From assembly GCF_027744825.2 (NCBI RefSeq), contig NC_071337.1, forward strand, positions 10,355,031 through 10,419,030: a DNA stretch of 64,000 nt. Reading direction: 5' to 3'. The translations under genes and the position numbers were made by a program. The notes under the pieces were generated by a model. The model worked only from the letters and a program-made list of their open reading frames with translations. It did not search any database and had not been told where the DNA came from. The first letter of the stretch is position 1; each line of letters opens with the position of its first letter. This DNA is from Synchiropus splendidus (lineage: Eukaryota > Chordata > Actinopteri > Syngnathiformes > Callionymidae). Below, one piece after another: positions 1 to 10,967 of the stretch.

Positions 1-726
1 AACTATACTTAGGTACAGTAACAAGATATTTGTACTCTGTATCTATCCAAATCAGGAATTCAGCTCTTCTGACAGCTGGACAGAGGTGGAGCTGTTGAGG
101 AGCAGGAGTAGATGTTTTGTTTGGAGATCAGACATGAAAGTGTAGTTTACTGTGTACACACATCACACACACAAACATGTGCACCAACTCCAGGAGATTG
201 ACAGGAGAGGCGACCTGAGACTCCCCTCCATGTCTGCTGGGTCTCCCTCCCTCCCTCATCTTGGGTTGTGATCTGTCAGGGGCTTTAAATAAACACACAC
301 ATGAAGGCAGCCATACCTCAGCTGCTCTGCTGTGTATCCATCACCTCAGCGTGTTCGACCACAAACAAAATCTTTTCCACTAAAAATCTTTGGGAGCTTC
401 AAGAGAGGGAATTCCCATCAATGTGTGTGTGGAGAGATTTACAACACACGAAGAACTTGGCTCGCGCCTCCACCGTGCGTCCGCTGCAGCAGACAGCTCC
501 AGTCTCGGCTCATGAAAGAAGCTCTTTCACTCCAGACTCTTTCAACCCCACCACTCGGTTGAAGACGGTTCGGATATATAAGTCATGATAAGTTGGAACT
601 CCACTTTGCGGTCTTGAAAATATTTAAGTAACAATAAATTCACCGCACGGAGTATTAAGAGTGTGATTCACTTCATTTTAGTATGCAGAGTTGGACACCC
701 CATTATCATAAGACAAATCGCAAATC

Positions 727-770
727 GGAACCGATCCGGGTCTTATGTCGGATGTTACTTGTATTTTAAA
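727..770. repeat. Fragment sharing an end with the 17.98-18.27 kb element
   Basis: The reverse complement of 747-760 (AAGTAACATCCGAC) is identical to 17983-17996, and the flanking GGAACC and TTACTTGTA words recur at 18246-18261. It appears to be one end of the same transposon-like family. Confidence 0.4.
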
Positions 771-1101
771 CCCAGTCCAAGCCACCAACCGAATAAAATA
801 TCTAGATATATTGAAGTCTCGGTTTGAATTCCCACTTCAGCTTAAAGTTGTGTTTTTCATCATGCAGTTTTCTGGATGAAAAGCAGCAGCCGTCCCTATT
901 GTCATTCACTATTTTTACAGTATGTAGCCTCCTCCTACTCCACTGAAGGTTTACTGAGACACACTGAAGATGGCGCCCGTCTCTGTGAACCACAGGTGAG
1001 ACTGGTAAACAGACGAAGCGTGTCACCACCTCACAACTGTGAGCGCTCCCACCTCTTCTAAACTCAGTGTCAGTATAAACTGATGCACACTGGGTATGTG
1101 A

Positions 1102-1126
1102 ATATATATATATATATATATATATA
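1102..1126. repeat. (TA)n microsatellite
   Basis: About 25 bases of uninterrupted TA/AT. Confidence 0.95.
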
Positions 1127-1455
1127 GTGCAACAATGTGCGGTGCGTGAAGAAGGGGAGCGGCGAGAAGAGCTGAGAGGATAAATGTCCAAAAAAAGGAG
1201 TGTAGATGGATGGATTTTTCCTCTTTCCCTCTGTGAGTCGTCGTGACAGCTCCTTTCATCCCGGCTGAGGCCCCGGTGTTAGTGCTGGCACCGCGCTCTG
1301 CCTTCCACTTTATCTCACACACGCGCACGCGCTCACTCACACACACACACACACGGAACAAGAAATCTGTTTATATCATCTGGGGGCTGTGAAAGTGTCG
1401 GTTTGGACCCCAGGCTCGGCAGCCGGAGAGGAGCAGGACAGTGTGTTTCCATCAC

Positions 1456-1495
1456 CGTCCATTTTCTAGCCGCTACGCTGAGCGGGGTCAAGAGG
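1456..1495. repeat. Fragment of a widespread teleost interspersed repeat
   Basis: ATTTTCTAGCCGCT followed by a decayed GCGGGGTCA is the characteristic end of a repeat common in fish genomes, in reverse orientation to the copy at 34941-35230. Only about 40 bases are recognisable. Confidence 0.4.
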
Positions 1496-4063
1496 GGCAG
1501 GGAGGGTGACACAGCAAGTTTTAATAGGATTTACATTTGCTCTTCGTCGTGATGAGTCAGGTGTTTACAAATTCAGGCCTTGAAGTCCTTTTTTTTTTGA
1601 GTAATGTCTTGAGACAAACAGTAGGTTAATCCGACTTAAAGTAGTATTCTTTTAGTTACTAGTTGCACGCAAGTTAAAGTTGTGTTCAGAAGAATACAAA
1701 TGTATTGCTTGCTTCAGCTGTCGACGTGTATTTCAACACAGTACACTGTCTATCTATTTTGCTCGCTCTTGTTGAATGTCCCATTCGGCAAAAACACATT
1801 TCTGAGACATGATCTCACACTTTTTAAAGCTCAAAATATGTGTATTTTATCTTTGGCTCTCATTTCACGAATTTGCATTCTGGTTATAAAACACAAATAC
1901 ACAACTATTCAGTCCGCTAGTATTTTCTTTTCATATTAAGACTGACCAATTTTTCGAAGAACAATGTTTCATTTTTCCCTTTTATCAAATTATTAATTTT
2001 TGAAAAAAAACCTCGCAACAATCTCAGCCACTAAAATGAATTTTAGCCAAGAATTAATTTATAAATATAGCATTATTTTCCCTTGTTCTCAACAAAGTGT
2101 GTCAGTCCAGAAGAGAGATCTGGGTGGAGGGCGGTTTCAGTGGGATGCGCCTCACTAAAGCGACTGTAGCACCCGCTGAATTAGCACCTATGTTCCCCCT
2201 ATTAACCCGTGTAGAAGGTCAAAACACCATTGAGCTTTACAGTAGGCTTCTATTTAATAGGCGACATAGAGAGCAGGGAGTCTGCGAAGGTGAGTTTGTT
2301 TTATTTTGGCGGGGGATTGAGGAGGGTGAATAGCTGACGTGCCTGTGTGTGCGTGTGAGGGGGGGGTTCACACTCCCCACACACCCTCACAGGACTTGTG
2401 TTCCCATGGATCACCTTGCCTTGTCATTACCTGGGACTCGCCGGAGAGCGGCCGACGCCGTCACGCCATAATCACAACCCGGTCTTCTCACACTCGTCCT
2501 GTTTTCTCCGTTGTCGTCCCACCCACCGCCACCGTGTCATTTCACAGGCATTTCTTACGCTGTGTAATGTTCATGATTGAGTCGCACATAAGTCAAATCT
2601 GGGGACTCCCAAGGATTAGTTGCCCTCTGTGTTGGCGTCTTCTTCCTCCGTGAATATTTAAAGAGAATCATGAGCCTCCAGTTTGATCATATGTTTGTGT
2701 TTCTACTATTCATTCCTCTCATCTGTTGTTGCACTTCTTTCACCCTGTCTAGTGTCCAGTAGCCTCTTGACTGAGGACCCCACCTCTGTCAGGTCAGGGT
2801 CCAGGTCAGAGAAACGCTGCCCGTCATGTGGTGCGGCGGTGCTGGCGGAGTCAGGACTGCAGACTCACCCGCTGCCCCTCCAATTCCTGCTCGCTCAAGT
2901 TCAGCCCCATTCATTCATGTGTCGCTGTGTGTGCGTTTTCAAAATACGACTCGACGATGAGTTCCACTGGTTTAGTGACTTTTATCTCCGTCTGATCCCA
3001 TTGATGCGAGTCATGCGTCTTCTGAGAACCAACACGAGTGGAGTGGAGCTTAATCTCTCTCCGGTCAAACCTCTACACAGTCCGACCTCCATGGATATTT
3101 ACTGTACAACTGTACTGCTGTGCTACACACGGTCAGCTTCATGGGTCAGAATACTGACATTTGCAGTTGCACTTTTACTCAGAGGTACATTTGATTTTTG
3201 AACATGATAAATTATATGAAAAAACAATGTTGTTCTGTGTACTTCAGACACTCCAGCCTGATATTTCACAACATATATAGAATTCCAACTTAAATATGAT
3301 TATTCTGGAGTTAAACGTAAAAATGTCATCATTATATATATATATAAAAAAAAAAAAATTAAATCCCATTTGTAATTTAAAGCTACACAGGTGTAAATCC
3401 AGGTGCTCCAGTTTACTCGTAGGTACGTGGTGCTGGTTTTCTCATAGTAGTCAGTGGCATTCTGAGTGCTCTGTGATGGTCTGGCTTCCTCTCCAGGGTG
3501 TCCCCTGCCCCTCCCCCCACTACCCTCTGAAGGGAGCAACTTTGAAACAAAGTCATCTCCGTGACAAGAGTCTGCCGTCTAAATGCTTTAACCATGTGTT
3601 TCCTCTTGTTACCCGGGCAACAAAGGCATGGGGACGAGGTTCACCTCAGGTTTACAGTTAGCAGCTACCCCTTCTGGTTAAAGGCAAAAGCCCCAGCGAC
3701 GAGTCAGAACCAGTCCTCCAGTCGACTTTACAGGAAGACGGTCGGAGAGAGACAGAGATGATCCCCGCAGGGTCTGTGTGTGTGTGAGAGATGAAGACAA
3801 ACTGCTGACACACTTGATAGCATCATCTCTTCCAGGAGCTCTCTGCTGTCTTTGTTTTCAACCAGGGTGCTGAAACAGCACTTTTGTGAGTGAGAGTGCA
3901 AACAACGTCGCAGTTAAAGAGAAGGAGAGCAACAGCGTGAGTTAGAGGGAGCCGCGATCGAAGCGAGCGACAATCAAATACCGCTCAGTCGCCATAACAT
4001 CATGTCTTCATGATCTTGTGGATCCCTCACTTTGAATGCAAGGCCGGCTTTTGGTGGCCGAGC

Positions 4064-4681
4064 CAGTGATTCTTAACCACAGGTCCGGGGCCCATGGTTG
4101 GGCCGGGAGCGCCTCCTAGAGGGCCGCTAGAACTTTTTTTTGTTTTACACCTTTGGGCCACATGTGGTGGCAGCAATGCGTCACTGAATTGACTTGACAG
4201 CAGCAAATCTGTCACAGTTAACAACTGTGGACGAGTTCTTGAAAAGAAAGTGATGTAGATGAGTAATGAGAACATTTTATGGTGATACTTTCATTTACAC
4301 TGAACTTGTATCTTATTTGGAGTTCAAACATAATATGTTATTTTTATTTTATGATATTTAAACATGGTTTTATAATATTTATTTTATTCAGAATTTTATT
4401 CAGTATTTTCCAATTTTCTCAACAGTTTGCTTCAAGTGTATTTGTTTTCTTTTTTCTTTAGTGAATTTGATGAATATGACCTGCACCTGGTTCTGCTGCT
4501 GGTTGGACTTTTCGATGACACATAAATATCTTTGCAGTGATGCAGTGATGGTTTCATGCCATTTCACAAGGTTTTCGTAGATCAAATATGGTTATTGATC
4601 ACAAATGAAATCAAGAGTAATGATTCAATTGAAAGGGCCCCGGGGCCCATTTGTTCTGTTTAAAAAGGTGAAGAACCCCTG
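4064..4681. mobile_element. Non-autonomous hAT-type DNA transposon (618 bp)
   Basis: Left end CAGTGATTCTTAACC and right end, reverse-complemented, CAGGGGTTCTTCACC form a terminal inverted repeat of the classic hAT form. Both ends are followed inside by a CCGGGGCCC word. The flanks give an imperfect 8-bp duplication (GCCGAGCC / GCCAAGAC, one base overlapping the left repeat). The interior is AT-rich with no transposase ORF, so it depended on a source elsewhere. Confidence 0.65.
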
Positions 4682-5636
4682 GCCAAGACGACTGGCGTGA
4701 ATCAAATTCAGGTGAGGAACGACCATTTAGGAATTTTCGTGGCGCATTGCATATTTATTTTTTAATATTTAAGAATTTATAGACGATAACGTCTTCTGTT
4801 CTTCTATTCTTTTTGTGCCAACAACAAGAGCCAGTCCAGTGTTACTTGTCAGAGGGAGAAACGCTGCTCTGTGCTGTGGACAACTAACAGACAAGTCAAA
4901 ATAAAATAACATTTTAAATGTGTGTTAAAGTAAAGTATAATGAACAATGACTTTTTGCCTTCAGTGAACTGGAAAGTCAAGATGTTTTGACGTGAGAGGA
5001 ACAAGCTGCTTTTCATCTGGAAATCACGAGGGGAACTGCTGTGTCGGCGGCGCCGGCGACTGGATGAGCACGTTAGGGGTGACACGGTGTCGCATGTCTA
5101 ATTAAATTAAAGGAATTAGCCCCAAAGGAGGTCAGCAGGAGAGACGGAGTCTCAATCAACAGAGGAAATGTCAACATCTCACCTGCGGCTCCTGCCAAAC
5201 GCCTTGATTTGGATCAAAACAGGACAATAAAAAGCATTAAAAATCAGAAGTCAAGGATCTCCCGAGTCAAGTCCCACTTCCTGTGTGTCTCTCAACGTCG
5301 CGCAGTTGAAACTTTAAAAACGAATGTTATATTTGCAGACTCATATCAGTTGTCAGTTGCTGAAACTCTGCCGCACCAGAGGGCGTTTCCCGGCCTATAG
5401 CGGCTTCTCTTTCATGTGCCTTGTATACAATGATGACGCCACCTGACAGCGCGCGTGTAAATCTTCTGCTTCCATAAAGCGGCTTGTAAAAGTCGGCGGA
5501 GCCTCCTCTGGTCTTGTTTACCTGCCGACCTGTCTGACTTGTGCACTCGTCTTCACGACCTGATGTTTGGAGTGTCTCCGCTCAATTGTCTGGGAGCCTT
5601 CTGTGCTACCTTGTGCAGGTCTGGGGACGTGCACGA

Positions 5637-5672
5637 GGAGACACACACACACACACACAGAGAGAGAGAAGC
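5637..5672. repeat. (CA)n(GA)n microsatellite
   Basis: About ten CA units followed directly by four to five GA units. Confidence 0.9.
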
Positions 5673-6746
5673 AGCAGAGTGAGAGGAGACGCGCTCCTGC
5701 CTGCCAGCCCCAGACCGGCTGGCTCCGGCCCGGCCCGCACAGAGCCGCCATTGTCAGGTCATTATCCTGATGCAGGTTGAAGGCCGACACTCTAGCGCCA
5801 CCAGTTGCTGAGGCTGCTGGGTTGTTTTTTTTTTGCGTCAATAATACAATTCAATATTATAGTTATATATAGTTTTCTGACTCAGTATTTGGTTCGATGG
5901 TATTCAAATTCCAAAATATTTTATTTCTCTAGAATCATTTTTCTTTTTACCTGCAGACCATTATTTCAATCATATTTGATTGTAAATGTGATTAAAGTTA
6001 TCACAGGTTCAAAAGGATCATTTCTTGAATATCTCAAACAGAAAACTGGACGAATATGGACTGATGTCAAGTGATGCTTCTTATATGCAGCTGTATATAC
6101 AAGATGGACATTGGACTTCAAGTGAACAAACGATTGTTATTTACCGTTTTTGTTTTTTTTATTTTATTTTAATTCTGTATTTTCTTTTATTTTTCTACTT
6201 TTTATCCACTCTGGGTTTTTTTCTTCTAAAAAATTTATATAAATAATGTTTTTTTTTCACACAGCTGAGATCTTGATTGTGTATGTGCATTTATATGATT
6301 ATTATTGTGGCTGATATAAATGAATAAAAACATGGGGGAAAAAATAAAATTATCACAGGTTTTAACAGAATTGATCCCTAATAAAAAGAAAGATTTATTG
6401 TTTTTACTGTAGAATCATCTTTTCTTTCCTTTCCCTGCTAATATTGACTTGTTCCTCACTTTATGACTTTTCTTACCAACTACTGTATTTTGGTGGAGCA
6501 CCTTTTGTGTCATTTGTCACTTAGTGACGTCCTTTCACTGCTTTTTAACATAAATATAAGAAGTATTACAAGTCAAATTGACTCTTCTCCTTTGGGCGAC
6601 TTCGCCCAATGATGGATCTCAGTGCCGCTCTGCTTGTTGCTGCGATAGAATGTGAAAGATTCAGCAGAAATTCCAGCAGAGAATAAGAAACAGAGGACGT
6701 TCCCAAAGAATGCTACAGCTAAGCGTTAGCGGTCAGACGCTTGCCT

Positions 6747-6768
6747 CTGTGTGTGTGTGTGTGTGTGA
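6747..6768. repeat. (GT)n microsatellite
   Basis: About eleven GT units. Confidence 0.9.
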
Positions 6769-7096
6769 GAGCCAAGACAATTATCCCGTCACAGTTAAAC
6801 GAAGGCTGTCCATGACAGCGACACCCTGTCCAGCTATTTAACCGTCTTCCGTGGCTCGGTCAGATATGTGGCAGCAGGCCAGCAGGTTTGATGTTGAACA
6901 GGAAACCTGAGACTCTTGATGACACATGCTAGTTTTAGGTGGCCCCCGTGAGACCTGGCCGTTTCTCCCGCTCAGATTGGACTTCTGTCTTGGGGACTTT
7001 TTCCACAGTTTGCTTCTCCCACACTCGCTGTGACAGATGTGAGGCTGAACTGGTGGACAGGTGTGGCGCCAAGAGTGGATTCATGACGGCTGATGG

Positions 7097-8242
7097 TAGA
7101 ACTGGGCAAGATTGCATAAAAACAATATCACGATTAGCGGTGGGATTCGATTAAAAAAATGAATCTAGTTAATTCAAGAATTTGTGATGAATTCATCTCA
7201 ATAAAACACAGTTTAATGGTATAAGAACATTTGCCACAAGAAGCCACATTTTTCAATTTGAATGAATTTGGTGTATTACTGAACCAAATGATGGACCCAT
7301 ACATACATTTAAACAACAAAATATTGTTTTGCATCAGTTTGACAATAGCACAATAAATCACAATGGTGGCTACATTCAAGTTTTTATATCACCTTATTTA
7401 AACTAAAGCTCTTTCACTGTCTTGAAAATATTTCAAAAGAAAATATTTCAAAGAATTTCAATTTTTTTAAGAATTTCAAGTCCATTCAGAGCAGTGGAAA
7501 CCCTGGCCATTATGTAGTGAAAAACATCCCTGAACCAAAGCAAACAGATGCTTTTGTTTGCTTTTGTTCAGGGATTCCTCCATGGTTGTTGTTGTTGTTA
7601 TCATCCTCGCTGCCACGTGTCTTGTGCATCAGTGGACCAGGAACTCCTGCAATGACAAAGGTTCCCTGTTGTCCGGTGAGAATTAAATTAAATATATATT
7701 TTTTGTAATTATTAATCGTAATAATGTAGTAATTAATTAATCATAATTAGTTAAAGTCCCACCACTAATCACAACATATTATTTCACATCGCTCAATATT
7801 GATTATTATTGATTTATTTTATTTATTTATTTATTTTTTTAGGAAAACTGATGAAAGTAGAGTTATTTTAACATTTTATTGACATTAAAAAAACCGACAA
7901 AGCAAGAGCAGCAGGTAGTTTTGGCATCTATTGAAGTGATGACAATAAAAATGCTATTTTTTAATCATGAATCATAAATCTCACTCCAGCCTGCAGCCAT
8001 CCTGACTCGGTTTGCTCCTTTAGACGTCTGGCCACGACTGTGTTCAGAGTTGTTGTTACTTAATGTAATGGACGAAATTTACCCAACTAAATGTCTTCAC
8101 ACTCCTTCCACCACAGTATGCCTCACTTAGTCTTCATCGTCATCACTCAGAACTCAGGAACCTCTCTGTTGGTGGAGGGATGAACAGGCCGATAATCGGC
8201 ATCAACCAGAAATTTTCCACGATAATTAACCGCCCAGCCCTA
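7097..8242. mobile_element. Outer decayed hAT-type element, interrupted by a second one
   Basis: Left end TAGAACTGGGC and right end (reverse complement) TAGGGCTGGGC match at 9 of 11 bases and belong to the TAGGGCTGGGCGATAT family common in fish. Removing the inner element at 7135-7767 restores continuity of a typical ATATCACGAT...ATCGCTC interior. Flanking octamers GCTGATGG and GTTGACAG match at 5 of 8, all differences being transitions. No coding capacity. Confidence 0.5.
7135..7767. mobile_element. Inner non-autonomous hAT-type element (633 bp)
   Basis: Terminal inverted repeat TAGCGGTGGGA / TAGTGGTGGGA (10 of 11) with an 8-bp target duplication ATCACGAT (7127-7134) and ATCACAAC (7768-7775), 6 of 8. 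It lies inside the outer element and is therefore the younger insertion. There is no transposase ORF. Confidence 0.65.
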
Positions 8243-10867
8243 GTTGACAGTATTAGTTTTTGATATGTGAAAGCACCGCGTGTCATGTTTTATTCTCTCT
8301 CATCTAATTTGAACATAAACAGCCCTCAACTAACAGTCAGCTATCAACTTTTGAAGTTCACCCATCTGCGGCAAACTTCGCTGCTGTTCTTTAGCATTAT
8401 TCAGGATGACGCCACAATTCCTGGCTTCTCTTAACGTAAATTCTCATGCGTAATCCTTAATGTACGTTCAAGTCTGTCACGCTACGATATTGGGAGCATG
8501 TTGGGCGACGGGGTCACGGCTTCAACGCACATCAAGTGACACGTTTCAGGCGACATTTGTCACATCAAACGCTTGAAAAGTCTGAACTCAAGTCGTGGCA
8601 CATTCATCAGTCTTTTTGGTGAAGTTTGTAGTGAGGGGAAATTCATGACAAAGAAGTGAATTGAAAGAGAAGCTGGTTTTAGTAGTAGAGAGAATTCATG
8701 ACACACAAGCTGATCTAGCATCTATGAGGACCCGAGAGTCGGCGCCTGTCCTTCCATGTTGACTCTCTACTACCTTTAGAGCCGTCCCCAGCAGACTGGC
8801 CAACTTCCGTCACGTGACTTTAGAGGCGGGGTTAAGTCGATGGTGACCAGCAACCACGCATGGCTAGTGCTACACAGTTACGCTTGCTGCGAATGTACCT
8901 TCACACGGCTTGACAAAGGCACATTCCTGGCCGTCCCCGACTGTTGTTTACTTGCTGATGTCACACACTAATCCGCAGAGTCGCTGCACCTTATGGTGCA
9001 TTACAGTTCTTGACTACTTTTTTAAACAACAGACCGGCAAATCCGACACACCTGTGTCCCACTTCAGATCCAGCTGCCCCAACAAATCGGAATGTTCCAC
9101 GTCATTTTCATTATGAGCTACAACTGTCGGGAGCACAAAGTTGTTCACTTGTTGCTCACAAAATGGCCAGATAAGCTGCTCTTTTATTCCACAGAAACAT
9201 GTGATGCGAAGGGCATGTTCCCACATCCCATACAAAGCTCTACCTGACTTCTAAGCCATCAGTCGCATGACTGACTCAGGATGTGGCTTGTTTATTTAAC
9301 GTGCTAGTTGTGAGCCCTGCAGAGTTTTTTGTTGATGTGGTGGAGATTTGCTTTTATATCTACAGCTTTAAAAAAAATACATGGCAGTGAGGATCAAAGT
9401 GTCGTGTTCCAGGAGTCTCCCTCAAATAGTCGACTGTCCACGACGTACTGCAGCCAAATGTCTGTTTAAAAATGGTTCCGCTTGTGATTTTGTTTGTGTC
9501 TTTCAAGTTCCGTGATTCCGGTTTGTGACTGAGGGTGATGAACGTCAGCGTCGAGTACTTCTGACTGTGTGTTGTGTGATTCAGGAACGAGGGAATCAAT
9601 CAAGTTCGAAGTGGCACAAACAGACTGGTGTTTGTGTTCGGTGCATTTCCACTCCTGCAGTGTGTCTGCTGGGCTCCAGCACGCGGATACAAAAAGTGAT
9701 ATTGTCCATCAGTAAGAGGCAGATGCAAAAGTGACACACACAGCCTGGACCTCCACCTGGGCTCCGTGTCTCTGGAGGCAGCGATGGCTTCTGCTTTGGA
9801 AGCCGGAGAGAGAGCTCTGACCACAGGCTCCACGCTGGTGGCTGCTAATGACAGCGCTGCTCCCCGACTGGGGACTTGGGTTGGAAGCGGCTCAAATCCC
9901 TGCCAACTAGGGCGACAGGGAACCGTTTCCTTGCTTGACTGCTGCACACGCAGATGCATGAAGAATTCCTCGCTCCTTCTGTTCATACTTCACTCATGTT
10001 CACCCTGAAAGAATGTTAATGCTAAATTTCTGATACAGTCTGAGTAAAAAAAACCTGCACCATATGTATGTTGTATGTTGGATCCTCTAGCACTCTCTAT
10101 CTGAACATGGAAATCTCATAAATCTGGCCTTGTGTGTGTGTTTTTCTCTCTCTCCCTCGCCACAATTCTGGCAGCCGCAGCCTGCTGTCTCCCAACTGCA
10201 AGTCCTTCCATGACTTCTCTCATTCCGCTTTCACTTTGACACTTTTATCTGTCCTCCTTCGCATTTATTTATCAGGGTTTTCCAGCCTCAGGCAATTGGT
10301 GTTTTAAAGTCGGCGCAGGAAATTGAATTACCCGCTCGGTTTGCTACCCATTACTTGGCCTTACAGGACTCAAGTCTGTGGACAACGCTTGGCGACCTCT
10401 GAGAACGATGCCGTAGAGTCTTGTCAAGCTCTGGCTTGGACGTGGGGGTTATCGTCTCCTCTGTCGCCGGCTTGTCTCATGACTATCTGTTGAAATATGC
10501 TTTTTCCGACCGTAGTTTCAGAGCCGAAGAATGCTGATCAGACCTTCATGCTCTTTGAACACTCCACTTTAGTCCAGTTTACTTTGTGATTACTTCTCAG
10601 AAGAATCGATTCTGTCAGCATGATATTTAAAACCAAAGAGAAATCTGGGGTCTAAAACAAATTCTGGTGTTCAGTCTGATTGTCAAAGGAACTAAACCAG
10701 ATTCCTAAACGAATGATCCGGCGTTACGAGGGGTCAACTTACTATCTGTGTCAATATTCATATATATATATATATTTTTTTTTTTTTCAGTTTGAAAAAA
10801 AAGATGATAATAACCAAGTGTTGTGGTCCACATCAGTAAATTGAACAGTATATAGGTGTTTGAAAGA

Positions 10868-10967
10868 GAAACAAAACAAAACAAAACAAAATAAAATAAA
10901 ATAAAATAAAATAAAATAAAATAAAATAAAACAAAACAAAAATAAAAAAATAATAAAATAAAATAAA
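10868..10967. repeat. (AAAAC)n / (AAAAT)n pentanucleotide array
   Basis: About 100 bases: AAAAC units, then AAAAT units, then AAAAC and irregular AAT units again. On the minus strand it produces phenylalanine-rich chance ORFs. A GGGCCGCAT word just after it (from 10986) may be the remnant of a hAT-type element that carried the array. Confidence 0.9.

Noticed and set aside
2683..3201. 172-codon plus-strand ORF
   Set aside because: Longest non-repeat ORF of the intergenic part, but with no family motif and no splice partner or promoter; considered chance.
9766..10008. 80-codon ORF with a B-box-like GGCTCAAATCC, considered as a tRNA-derived SINE or an exon
   Set aside because: No A box at the right distance and no family tail; no protein similarity recognised.
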